From: Sclerotinia nivalis
Lineage: Eukaryota; Ascomycota; Leotiomycetes; Helotiales; Sclerotiniaceae
NCBI GenBank assembly: GCA_029531795.1
Contig: JAPEIS010000005.1
Coordinates: 62,001-126,000 of the forward strand
Direction: 5' to 3'
DNA: 64,000 nt
Below the pieces are notes generated by a model. That model was not told the DNA's origin and ran no database searches. It worked only from the letters and a program-made list of their open reading frames with translations. Both the position numbers and the translations under genes were made by a program. This document shows positions 47,385-58,270 of the stretch, one piece after another (positions within the stretch are counted from its first letter, which is position 1; the number at the start of each line of letters is the position of its first letter).

Positions 47385-48591
47385 ATGGAATCATACATTT
47401 CCACATTCAGCACGTTGTTCGCAACAACCTTTTCAATAAGACCAAAGGCATACCCAGAAGTAGTAAGGAACACCACATTCAACCAACATCTACCATTACT
47501 CCGGTCCAATTTACCCCAGTTTGCAACAAGTACTTACTTTATCTACAACCTAGGTTCAAGCTACTAAGCTGCGTGAAGCATCCGAAAACGGGTTGATCGA
47601 CAATGAATATATTCTTTCAGCTGAATATCTGCAGGAAAAGGCGTACCACAGTTCATCCATAAGCCATAAGTTTGCGCAAAGTCTTCTCTGGGTATTTACT
47701 CCTTCTTCTCGGCTCGCTAGTCACCTTTACCAGCAGTGGCAATTTTGACTCCGTACTAACAAAGCTCTAGTGTTTTGTGGCAATCCTAATCACCCCTATG
47801 CTCGTCATACTCATCCAATTTCGCTCCTCCAACTACTTCTGGGCTCCGGTCACTTGCGTTATATTCGCCATAGTAATGCTCATTTCGTATTTCAATTACG
47901 ACAAAAAGGAAGTCGAAGAAACCTATACCACAGCGTGGGAAGATAAAACCAGGAGTGTTGCGAAAATCATCCAGGATCGTATTTATGTCAAGGATCAAAA
48001 GACGTATGTAACTCTCTTTGTCCTTTTGCCCTAGCTCTCGATCTAAAAGTTACACACTAATATTGACAACATAGCAAATTTCGTGTCTCTCACCTTGCAC
48101 AAATTCATCGCCTTCAGTCAATCCCTGAGAATCAACATCCTAAGAGCATTAGCAATATGCGTCATGAGATGAGCGAGAAATATACCGCGGCAATGAAAGA
48201 TATGACCTCTGAAACTAGGGTTATGCTTAATATTTATGTACTTATACCATCTCACATTTTTACATCTTTCCATTCTCCCACATTCCCCCTTTCTTGACTT
48301 CTCTTCCCTCCCCATTTTATCACCTCCTCCCCATTAAAGAACCCCCAACTAACCATCAGCCCCTAGCTCATAGTCTCCGGAGTTATGTCAACAGTATTCC
48401 TCTGGGCTGCACACCACTACTACCACCGCCCCTCTTCTTTCTACGAAGCGACGAATTATTTGGTATTAGTTGGTAAGGTTATTGTTCTGATGATTATGTA
48501 CATGTCGGTTTTGCATCAGACGAAATTCTGGATTGAGGAGCTGGAACGGGAGAGGATGGAGATTATGAGGGGCTGGGATATTGTTGATTGA
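47385..48591 (+). CDS. Multi-pass membrane protein of unknown family, five exons
   Basis: Exons: 47385-47462, 47554-47691, 47771-48003, 48075-48237 and 48367-48591, giving 278 aa with all phases consistent. Introns are 91, 79, 71 and 129 nt. The N-terminal 75 residues are soluble. Two membrane segments follow (VAILITPMLVILIQF and WAPVTCVIFAIVMLISYF), then a charged helical middle (about 100 residues, rich in Lys, Glu and Met), then two more segments (LIVSGVMSTVFLWAAHHYYH and YLVLVGKVIVLMIMYMSVL) and an acidic tail. I do not recognise a family. The exon chain was chosen because it links four open frames at clean GT...AG sites; intron 4 is the least certain. Confidence 0.6.
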
Positions 48592-49461
48592 GGAAGGGAG
48601 AAGGGAAATGAGAGGGGAGAGATTTGTTTGTGATTCTCGAGTTGTGGGAAGTAAGGTCTAGGGATGTCGATGCTGGGTTTTTTTTTTAGTTTTGTGCTTG
48701 TCATCTTGGGTTTTGGGGAGGGAGAGAGAGGGATGTTGACTGTATGGTGCAGGCTGGACCTGCTTCTGGTTTTCGTGGTTCGATTTCTCCGCTGGGACGT
48801 GTTAAGGAAGTTATGGGATACGCTATATGGGTGTGAAAGAAAAGTTGTATGGGTGTGAAAGAAAAGCTCTGACTGGGATCTGGAGTGGATTGAACTTCAG
48901 TTTGATACTTTGTTTGAACTACAGTAGAAGCATCTATAGTGGAAGCATCTACGGATCTTCAAGTTGATACTGACAATGGAAAATATGAGTTTGATTCTAA
49001 ATGAGTGTGTAGCAAGGATAAATTGTGTAAAACATGGATTGATTCGTCGGTCAAATGATGGTAAGAAACCGCATGCTCCTTCACAAGGTCTTTAGGAGGG
49101 TGTCTCGGCTCGATATCAGGGGGATAATAACTACTATCAACTTGATCTGGTCCTCATGCAATATTTACTTGCTTGGACGGCACCATTCTGACTGAGTGAG
49201 AAACTGTTCTATCAATCATATATTTATAAATATCGGATATATAATTAAATATCTGTTATACAACTAGATCAAAGACAATAAGCACAGACCACTCACTAAT
49301 CCACAAACCTCGGCTCATCAAGCTTCCCCAGATTTCGAAAAAGCATATGCATCTTCAACCTCCCACCCAACTATCAAGACACGTGAAGCTCACTCACTCA
49401 CTAGCTACCCCTTTACATGTAGTCCTAGTTCCAATCCTACATCTCGAAACTAAGAAAGTCA
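48592..49461. other. Intergenic stretch with a small tandem repeat
   Basis: Two copies of a 22-bp unit (TATGGGTGTGAAAGAAAAGTTG, second copy incomplete) lie at 48826-48866. No gene is supported. Confidence 0.5.
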
Positions 49462-50906
49462 ATGTCTCCAAGACATTCATATTATACGTCTTCATTTACA
49501 TCAGCATCCAAATTCGTACATAAACTCATCAGACCTAAACATCTCACATCCAGAACAGTAACGATAGTACCAAGTTATAGATGCTTTCACGGAGCAAGAA
49601 TACATACGTATAGACAAATCATAGGATCTTTTACACGGCCAAGAATAGGAAGTAGAATTATGGCGCCGTCCCAATCACCAAAATCTGATTTGGAAAAACA
49701 ATATATGTCATCTACCAGCAGTCCAAAAGCAGATAGTAGATCTAAAAAACCAATTGCTGTCCCTCAGCCTAGTTCAAGGTATATACTTTCTCTTCGATTG
49801 CATCGCATCCCATCCCATTCTCCTCCCTTCTCAATAGTCCTTACCGTACCACTTTCACTTCCAATCTCAAACTAATCCACTCTCACCCTAGTATTCTCCT
49901 CATCTCACCTCAGAACCAAATCCTTCTCCTCCACCGGATTCGAACCTCCAGTTCCTTTCCCTCAGCCCACGTCTTCCCAGGCGGAAACCTTGATCCCTAC
50001 CACGAATCACCCATTCCATCCCCTTCATCCCCTTCCCGACATGTAGATTCCGAAGTTTACAGAATAGGAGCCATCCGAGAATGTTTCGAAGAGTGCGGGA
50101 TACTCTTAGCTCGTCCTACCCAGGATAATGACGTACAGAGAAATGACAAAGAGCGAGATGATTTATTACTAGAAATCTCTTCTTCGGAGCGCGAAAGAGC
50201 TCGCAAAGAAATCCATTCCAAAAACACAAAATTCACATCTTGGGTACAAGAAATAGGCGGTAAAATTGATACAGCCAATCTCCTTCCTTTTACCCGCTGG
50301 ATTACACCAAGTAATTTACCAAAAAGATTTACAACGCAGATGTATATATATTTCTTACCTCTAGACGCTGAGACGGGTATTGGGGAAAAAGAAAAAATGA
50401 TGCAGATACCAAGAGATGATGGAGGAATCGAACATACGGCTGCCGAATTTGGGTATTGTGAGGATTGGTTAAGAAAGGCGAGGAGGAATGAAATTATTCT
50501 TTTTCCACCGCAGTTTTACTTGATGAATCTTTTGGTCCCGTTTTTGAGCAAACCGGCTGAGGGGGAAAGGTTCTCGAGAGATGAGTTAAGGAAACAGAGG
50601 GAAAGGGTTTTAGAATTTTTAAAGGGAGATGGAGGGGATGGGACGGGAGTGGAGTGGGGAGAAAAAGTTATGAGTCCGATTGGTATGGGGATGAGAAGGA
50701 GTGATGGGAGAGTGGTTTTAGGGTTGGATAAACAGGGGCCGGAATTGGAGGGGGAGGGGAGAAGTGGAGATGGGACGAGGGTTATGCTTGTTAAGTTTTT
50801 GAAGGAGGGACCGAGGGATGTGGAGGTTAGGGAACGGAAGGAGGTTTTGGAGGAGGAGAGGAGGGGAAATACAGAAGCTGAGGGAGCGGGAGGGGCTAAG
50901 TTGTGA
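49462..50906 (+). CDS. Nudix hydrolase, NUDT19-like (acyl-CoA diphosphatase type)
   Basis: Exons 49462-49778 and 49892-50906, intron 113 nt, give 443 aa. The Nudix region starts VFPGGNLD, and after a short insertion continues with GAIRECFEECGILLA, i.e. the RExxEExG core with metal-binding glutamates; the split between GG and REC is the pattern of NUDT19/RP2p-type enzymes, which cleave CoA and acyl-CoAs to phosphopantetheines. The C-terminus is Ala-Lys-Leu, a canonical peroxisomal PTS1. The first 65 residues are Arg/Ser/Thr-rich with few acids, like a mitochondrial presequence; a later Met (about residue 67, MAPSQS) could be the alternative start. The C-terminal third is low-complexity Glu/Gly/Arg-rich. 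Confidence 0.82.
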
Positions 50907-50920
50907 TAAGTTGTGAGAGG

Positions 50921-50945
50921 TTGTACATTGTACATTGTACATTGT
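50921..50945. repeat. (TTGTACA)n short tandem repeat
   Basis: Three and a half tandem copies of the heptamer TTGTACA directly after the Nudix gene, in its 3' untranslated region or terminator. Confidence 0.8.
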
Positions 50946-51358
50946 GCGATGAGATGTTGGAAGAAGTGGCTTGTAGATGTTGGTTGATATATATTGTACC
51001 AATTAGACTGACGGGGAACATGACAGAATGACTTTTCCCCGGTATGATTTTACATTTTAATCTTGTGGATGATTGCCCGAAGGTAACGAACGCACTTTTA
51101 TGGTTTCAATAGCCATCGAATCCCACAAGTTTATCATAGCCATCATAAAAAGAGACGCCATGCATCACATTATCACCGTGTGTCTCGCGTCAATCATGAT
51201 TGTTCCTTCGTACTATTCGTAGTCAAGTGTCCCTTGAAGTTGCGTGCCCATAACGCCAAAACGATCATCACCTCAACTCGTTCCATTTAATTCGCGCCCA
51301 ACTCCCTATCGTTCCCATTTCATTCCTTCTCCGCATGTCAGCCATCCCCAGTTTTTTT

Positions 51359-51978
51359 TCATTCATTCCAAAGCTCATCTTCCTGCTCCTCACCACCACC
51401 ACCCAACGTCCTCTCCTCCGCATCCTCATCCTCCCCCTCCCCATACTCCTCATAACTCGGCCACTGCACCTCAAACTCCCCCTCAAACTCCCCCGCCACA
51501 TTCTCCCCATCCGCCAAAAACCTGAACGCAACCAATCCCCCCTCTTTCAACCCCAGTGACTCAGGCGTATCACCTAGTCCCAACTGTAATTCCGACCATC
51601 CATTTTTAGGCTCATATACATCGAGCGGGATACCTAATGCTATATCTTGGATTGAAGTTGGGAGAGGAGTTTTCCTGTCGGTTAGGGTGGTGGTGGTGGA
51701 GGATAGGGTGGTCGTGGATGTGCTGGCTGGATGAGAAATCATGGGGTTGAGACCATCGGGGTATCGTTCTTGGAGGACGGAGAGGAGCGTCGTGAGGATT
51801 TGGGTGAAGGGTTGAGTGGCGGGTACGAGCAGGAGGATCGTGTGGTTTGAGTGTTTGAAGAGGAGGGTTAGGTCTGAGGGGTTTTGGAGGGTTGAGGTGC
51901 TGGATTTTCTTTTAGGAGGCTGGTTTGCTTGTTAGATTCTGGGGATGTGGTTGGAGAGGAGGGGTGGTTAATTACCAT
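51359..51978 (-). CDS. 187-aa protein of unknown function, start codon alone in exon 1
   Basis: The first coding exon contains only ATG (51978-51976) directly followed by a GTAATT donor; a 56-nt intron (51920-51975, CTAAC branch) leads to exon 2 (51919-51359). The spliced product begins M-PPKRKSS, a basic nuclear-localisation-like motif. A conserved-looking alternating core follows (DLTLLFKHSNHTILLLVPATQPFTQILTTLL), then a Thr/Ser stretch, then GWSELQLGLGDTPESLGLKEG and VAFRFL, and an acidic Glu-rich tail. The strand/helix pattern suggests a small beta-grasp-like domain, but this is a guess. No family was recognised. Confidence 0.6.
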
Positions 51979-52330
51979 TTTGATTTTGGTTGATTGATCT
52001 TTTGGCTTGGAAGGTTGTGAGATTGTGAGATTGATTTATTAAAGAGGACGATGTTTGTCTATGTCGTTGATATTTGTGGTTGCGTTGTGTAATTTATTTC
52101 TTTGTAAGATTTATCAATGATGATGCATATACTACGTAGGTAGGCGGGATTGGGCATCAGTTTATAGAATTTCTTTTGCGACGCGATGACATTCGCGAAA
52201 ACAGCTGACCACCAAAAAAGCAATTCTCAATCTTCAGCCTTGTAAGATATCATACAATCTCAGGATTAACACAACATATCATTCCAATCGACTCTTCAAA
52301 TCATTCAATTAATCTATTAATCTATAAATC

Positions 52331-53181
52331 ATGGATCCCTCTACACCCCCTCCAACCGACGAAGAACTCCTCGAAATCCAAATGAAAGCCTGGCGCAAAC
52401 AACACCACGAAGCCCTCAAACTCGATTCCCGCATGTCTATTCCCTACGGCGCGCGTCTTCCCCTCTGCACATCGATCTCTTTTGTCTGCGGCATGGCACT
52501 CGGTATATCCCACGGATCAAAAACCGCAGCTTTACGATTTCGAGCCGAAAATGCTCATCGATTACCCACATCTCCTACTGGTTGGTATTTATATCATAAG
52601 AGCAAGAATTATCATACTGGGCTTGGAGGTGTGAAAGAGGGGTTGAAGATGGGTTCTAGAATTGCTTTTTGGACGGCGGGTTTACTGGCGATTGAGGATA
52701 TGTGTGATAGGTGGAGGGGGAGGAAGGATGTGCTTAATACTGTGGTTGCGAGTTTGAGTATTGCGGGAGGATTTAGTTTATGGAGTGAGTTTCTTTTTAT
52801 CTACACATCTTTTGGAGTTTGTGCAGTGATTATTTGTGGAGATGTGATGGTGAATTTAATCGAATGCTTTTTCTGTTGCGTTGCTCATTCCCCGCGCATG
52901 AGATGATGAGCATTGGTGCAGATGGCAGATCAATATGACAAGATGAAATATCGATATTAATACTAATTCCACTCTCCTTTCCAGATCGTTTCCCTATCAC
53001 AACAGCAGCTAGAACGGCAAAAACAGGATTAGCATTCGGTATAGGATATGGATTGGTACAAGATGCAGTTGGTTATGCAAGAGGAAGAAGATTAGGATAT
53101 GTGGATTTCTTAACGGGAGCTGGAAGAAGAGGGGAAGAAGAAGAATCGAGAGGATCGAGACATGAAAGGACGACAATATGA
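52331..53181 (+). CDS. Tim17/Tim22/Tim23-like mitochondrial membrane protein
   Basis: Exons 52331-52784 and 52985-53181, intron 200 nt, give 216 aa. The join SLW|NRF is in phase and restores a long frame. Four weakly hydrophobic, glycine-rich segments are present (SISFVCGMALGISHG, GSRIAFWTAGLLAIED, VASLSIAGGFSLW and ARTAKTGLAFGIGYGLVQDA), characteristic of the Tim17/22/23 superfamily. Members are protein-import channels or assembly factors of the inner membrane. The N-terminus is soluble with EELLEIQMKAWRKQHH. It is too divergent for assignment to Tim17, Tim22 or Tim23 proper. Confidence 0.65.
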
Positions 53182-53865
53182 AAAACAATAAGAAATGAAA
53201 ATCAATCAAATGGAAAATCATATGGAAAATTCAATGGTAATTATATCCATTTAATTATTCAGACGACAACACTCATTCTTCTTCATTTATCATCTCATTA
53301 TTTGATTCTGATCTCTAATATATACCTAACAGCCAACAGCTAACGGACTATATTAACCTCACAATATCGGCATTGATAAGTTTTTGACATTAGTGTGCAC
53401 ATCTCAGCTCAAAGTACCAACATCGCTTTTCTTCGGTTTAGGAGTTCGATCAAACACAACAAGCATTTGTGGATTGTTAGAATAGCCAATCATATTCATC
53501 AAATTTGCAGTGGATATGAGACGATAAGCTTTGATCTTATGGTTGTCGCCGGCTTGTTGGTATCGATAAGCTTCAGGAATATTCCCCCCTCTTATCTACC
53601 TTGGACTTATTTGATACTATTCAACTAAACTCCGATTTCGCTATTGTTTTTCTTCATTTCCTTTTGCATTACTTCTAATTCTGATTTACTATTTATTTCT
53701 TGTCTATCCGGATTTCTTCTTCTTCTTTTTTCCTTCAACTTGTTTGTACATACCGTCCGCATATCAATCAGTTATTCATTGCGCAAAGCAGGGGAAGCGA
53801 ACAACAGAAAGAGAAACATTGAATTGTGTTTGTTCACGGAGTTTGAACCTCATAACCCTTCGATC
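53182..53865. other. Intergenic/leader region of the proline dehydrogenase gene
   Basis: AT- and T-rich with no supported gene. The overlapping frame that begins at 53644 uses upstream codons in the frame of the dehydrogenase and is not needed. Confidence 0.4.
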
Positions 53866-55479
53866 ATGTCGAACTTAATCTCACGGAAAGCTTTGATTTG
53901 CTCAAGAAGATCCTTTTTGATTGCTCCTTCAAACTATAGAAGATTATCTTCTAGAACCTCACCTCTACAATCTACATACACTGGAAATCCAACTTCATCT
54001 GCAACAGAAGTTCTACAACCAATACATACCGATTCGAAGTCAGCATCGGAACCAGCAAGTATGCCGAAGATCAGTCCTCTTTCCATATTGCCTCTCAGTA
54101 ATGTCATAAGATCATTGGCTATTAATACTATTTCTTCTTCTCCTGTAAGTCTAGCACTGGAGTCTCATTAATAAATGTTCCATCAGAAAGCCTTACTGAC
54201 TGTCTCTTGATAGCTACTTCTTGGTCCATCCTTAAAAATAATGACCATCCTCGCACATTCTCAAAATCCAATTCTTTCACCCGATCGAAATCCCATCCTA
54301 CGATTCTTTCTCAAGAATACATTTTACAAACAGTTCTGCGCCGGAGAAAATCACGCCGAAGTTCAAAGTACTGTCCGCGGTATTAAAGATCTTGGTTTCA
54401 AAGGTGTATTCCTCTGTTACGCCCGCGAAGTAGAGAAATCTCCAGGAGCAAATATCGATGTTGAGAAATGCGTCAAGAATGAAGTTTTACCATGGGCAGA
54501 GGGTACATTAGCAACCGTCAGACTAGCCGAACCAGGAGATTTTGTATCCATCAAAGTTACCGGAGCAGGAAGTTTAGCATTACAAGCTTTAGAACAACAA
54601 GGAGTATGCCACGCCAGCCTTAAAAAAGCCATCGATGACATTTGCGCTTTGAGTGCCGAACGAGGTGTCAAATTAGCATTTGATGCTGAACATGCTGCTG
54701 TGCAAGCTGGAATAGATCTTTGGACTTTGAAATACATGAAGAGATACAACAAACCAGGCAAAGGAGGAGCGGTCATCTATGGTACTTATCAAGCATATCT
54801 CAAAGCGTGTCCTCAAGTTGTCGCAAACCATATGGCAATTGCACGAAAGGAGAACTTTACACTCGGTGTGAAGTTAGTAAGAGGTGCATATATGGGCTCG
54901 GACCCGAGGGAGTTAATTCATGATACTAAACAAGAAACTGATGAATGTTATGATGGTATTGCCGAAGCACTTATTCGTCAAACGCCTAACTCTGTTCTCC
55001 AACCCGAAAATGGAGAGAAAGAATTCCAAGCTGTGGATTTGGTACTTGCGGGACATAATTTGGAATCAGTTCGCAAGGCTCAGGTTATTCGTACAGAACA
55101 AGCTGAGAAAGGAGAAGATCGAATTGAACTATGCTACGCGCAACTTCAAGGAATGGCTGATGAAGTATCTTGTGAACTTGTGGCTGAAGGAAAAATGGCT
55201 GAATCTCTCAAATCTTCTGATGATTCTAACGTTGTGGTTCATGGCGGTATTAACGAGCTGACGGGTGGCACGAAAGGAGGAGAAGATATATTGCATTTGA
55301 AGACGGATATTCCAAAGGCTTATAAATATTTGACTTGGGGTACTACAGGGGAATGCATGAAATATCTTTTGAGAAGAGCATATGAAAATAGAGATGCGGT
55401 TGGAAGAACTAGGGAGGGAAGAAATGAGATGGGTAGGGAGTTGGTTAGAAGGATGAAGGGGGTGTTTGGTGCGAGATGA
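53866..55479 (+). CDS. put1: Proline dehydrogenase, mitochondrial
   Basis: Exons 53866-54144 and 54214-55479 (intron 69 nt) give 514 aa. The enzyme oxidises proline to pyrroline-5-carboxylate with FAD in the mitochondrion, the first step of proline use as a nitrogen or carbon source. The N-terminus is Arg/Ser-rich without acids (LISRKALICSRRSFLIAPSNYRRLSSR), a typical presequence. Domain motifs are KLVRGAYMGSDPRE, LAGHNLES, YAQLQGMADEVS and the C-terminal RRAYENRDAVGRT. The start at 53866 is preferred because it precedes the presequence directly. The gene ends in a GATGA microsatellite. Confidence 0.93.
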
Positions 55480-56311
55480 GATGAGATGAGGAGTTTAGAG
55501 TGCATATTGCATAGCGTGCGTTGGACTGGAATTTTGGCGTTTTGTTTGTATGCGAGCATTATCATGATATTTGAATGAGCGGAGCGGATACTCTTGATTT
55601 TGTTGGGTAGGCTGCCTATCTGTCTGTTGGTTCATTGTAGATACCGATGTTTACTTGGAGTTGGGATAGGAGTTAGATATTTACATATTTCATAGCATCA
55701 GCACAGATCCATTTGATATAATACCTGTATGTAATTCACAGTGAGTGTGATACGAGGTACCACCTAAGAAAGCATCCAGATAAATATTGAATATTACTAT
55801 TTTGCTTGACATCTCATCTCTAAATGACTATATCTAAAGAGGAAACCCCCTTTTGCTCGCTGCGCTCGAATGTTGGGATTGAGGTTGAGGTTGAGGTTGG
55901 AGGTTGAAAATGAAATATATTTATTTAAGGTTAATGTAATTATTGATCATTGAGGAATTATATGCCAGAAATTATATCCCCCTGTAATATAGATCGACGC
56001 TAGCTAAAGATATACATCGCTTATCTACAACTGGCATTAAACTAGCATCTATCCGGATAACTAAATTTAAATTTTGCCTCCGATTCGCATCATTGTGACG
56101 TCTTTGACTTGGATCGAGAAATCTTTGAAGGTTAAGCTTCGGGAAAGATGAAGAGAGGTAAAGAAAGGTAAAGAGCTTAACGCGCTGGTCACGTTGAACT
56201 CAACTCGTACTCGGGTTTGAAATTGAAAGGAAATTCTTTCTTTTATTTTTTGGGTTTAGATTACAGATGTGCAAATGTGCAGATTAAATTGAATTCCGCA
56301 AACGAAGTTTA
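55480..56311. other. Intergenic stretch with a (GAGGTT)n repeat
   Basis: Four or five copies of TTGAGG/GGTTGA lie at about 55878-55905, and the preceding gene runs into (GATGA)n at 55476-55493. No gene is supported. The stretch is probably the promoter of the photolyase gene. Confidence 0.5.
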
Positions 56312-58270
56312 ATGTTTTTCATTTCTGCTAGATATATATTTTCAAAACGACCTCAAGGGATTTCAACCCAGAGTGGTTTCTCAGGATTGAAAAGAAAACA
56401 AATACATTTTAGTGCCTCAAGATTCTTTTCCACATCTCAAATCCTCACCATGTCTACGAGAAAAGCAGCTGCAACAGCAGCGGCGGCAGGAAAACGCAAA
56501 GCAAGTTCAACTCCCGAACCAATTGGTCATCCCAATAGCACCACGAAAAAAGCAAAAGTCAGCGATGAAGACTACGATTTATCCGAACTACGACAACCAC
56601 ATCACAGCGCCAAAGAAGCGGAAGAAAATGGCATTGTGCTGCGAAAATATTATCCTCATGAAATGTGCAATCCAAGAGCTATCGCATATAACAATAATGA
56701 GTTACCACGTCCTATCGAACTTTTGCAGTCCGCGCTTGCGGATACCAGAGAGGAGAGGAAGAAAATAGATGTTAAGGATTGTGTGGTACATTGGTTTAAA
56801 TGCGATTTACGAACTCGGGATAATACAGCGTTGTGGATGGCGAGTGAAAAGGCGAGAGAGAAAGGTGTTCCGCTTATTGCGATGTATATTATCAGTCCGC
56901 AGGATTTCGAGGCCCATTTGACGGCGCCGGTTAGGGTTGATTTTATATTGAGGACGTTGGAGATTTTGAAAAGGGATTTGGCGGAATTGGAAATTCCGCT
57001 TTATGTTGAGACGGTGGAGAAGAGAAAGGGAGTTGAAGGGAAGATATTGGAATTACTGGGGGAATGGGGCGCGAGTCATTTATATGCGAATATGGAATAT
57101 GAAGTTGATGAATTGAGACGGGAAGCTAGGATGGTGAGGAAGTGTGCAGAGAAAGGTATTGCTATGGATGTGGTTCATGATACTTGTGTGGTTCGTCCCG
57201 GAGAATTGAAAAGTGGACAGGGAAAACAATATTCGGTTTACACTCCTTGGTTTAAGGCGTGGATAGCTCATGTTCATGAGAATTCGGATCTTTTGGATTT
57301 ATTCGATGCTCCGGGAAAGAATCCAGCGAGTGCACAAGAGAAATTCGCAAAGTTGTTCGAGACGAAAATTCCGGATGCACCAGCGAATAAATCTTTAACG
57401 GATGAAGAAAAGAAGAGATTTCATTCCATGTGGCCAGCGGGTGAACATGCCGCCCACGAGAGACTCTCGAAATTCGCCGATGAAAAAATAAACAAGTATG
57501 AAGAACATCGAAACTTCCCCAACTTGAACTCAACCTCTTCGTTGTCAGTACATTTTGCATCCGGAACTCTCAGCGCACGAACAGCTATCCGTACAGCACG
57601 CGATCACAACAATACCAAAAAGTTAAATGCCGGATACCAAGGAATTCAAACCTGGATATCAGAAGTCGCATGGCGAGACTTCTACAAATACGTATTAGTC
57701 CACTGGCCCTACGTCTGCATGAACAAACCCTTCAAACCCGAATACACCAACATAACATGGGAATACAACGCCGCTCATTTCCAAGCCTGGACGGAAGGAA
57801 AAACAGGATATCCCATTGTTGACGCCGCCATGCGTCAACTGAATCATTGTGGATATATGCATAATCGATGTCGCATGATCGTAGGCTCGTTTCTGGCAAA
57901 ACATTTACTCATCGATTGGAGGATGGGCGAGAGATTCTTCATGGAACATCTCATTGATGGGGATTTCGCGAGTAATAATGGTGGGTGGGGATTTTGTGCT
58001 AGTACGGGCGTGGATCCGCAGCCGTATTTTCGCATCTTTAATCCCCTGCTTCAGAGTGAGAAGTTTGATGCAGAGGGGGGGTTTATTAGGAAGTGGGTTC
58101 CTGAGTTGAGGAAAGTGCTGGGAAAGAAGATTCATGAACCGTTTGGGGATAAGATGGCGGGGGATATTGCGAGGAAGAATGGGTATCCGGAGAGGATTGT
58201 TGGACATAAGGTTAGTAGGGAGAGGTGTTTGGCGAGGTATAAGGAGGGGTTGGGGAGGGGGAGTTCGTAG
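56312..58270 (+). CDS. phr1: CPD photolyase (class I)
   Basis: A single exon encodes 652 aa. The photolyase alpha/beta domain begins around residue 160 (CVVHWFKCDLRTRDNTAL), and the FAD domain contains GYPIVDAAMRQL, GYMHNRCRMIVGSFLAKHLLIDWRMGERFF and NNGGWGFCASTGVDPQPYFRIFNP, near-invariant in CPD photolyases. These repair UV-induced cyclobutane pyrimidine dimers with blue light. The first about 45 residues are Arg/Phe/Ser-rich like a mitochondrial presequence, followed by a second Met (residue 47, MSTRKAAA) and basic clusters GKRKA and TKKAKV that look like nuclear signals. Alternative starts could send the enzyme to both compartments, as known for yeast Phr1. Confidence 0.95.
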   Translation: MFFISARYIFSKRPQGISTQSGFSGLKRKQIHFSASRFFSTSQILTMSTRKAAATAAAAGKRKASSTPEPIGHPNSTTKKAKVSDEDYDLSELRQPHHSAKEAEENGIVLRKYYPHEMCNPRAIAYNNNELPRPIELLQSALADTREERKKIDVKDCVVHWFKCDLRTRDNTALWMASEKAREKGVPLIAMYIISPQDFEAHLTAPVRVDFILRTLEILKRDLAELEIPLYVETVEKRKGVEGKILELLGEWGASHLYANMEYEVDELRREARMVRKCAEKGIAMDVVHDTCVVRPGELKSGQGKQYSVYTPWFKAWIAHVHENSDLLDLFDAPGKNPASAQEKFAKLFETKIPDAPANKSLTDEEKKRFHSMWPAGEHAAHERLSKFADEKINKYEEHRNFPNLNSTSSLSVHFASGTLSARTAIRTARDHNNTKKLNAGYQGIQTWISEVAWRDFYKYVLVHWPYVCMNKPFKPEYTNITWEYNAAHFQAWTEGKTGYPIVDAAMRQLNHCGYMHNRCRMIVGSFLAKHLLIDWRMGERFFMEHLIDGDFASNNGGWGFCASTGVDPQPYFRIFNPLLQSEKFDAEGGFIRKWVPELRKVLGKKIHEPFGDKMAGDIARKNGYPERIVGHKVSRERCLARYKEGLGRGSS

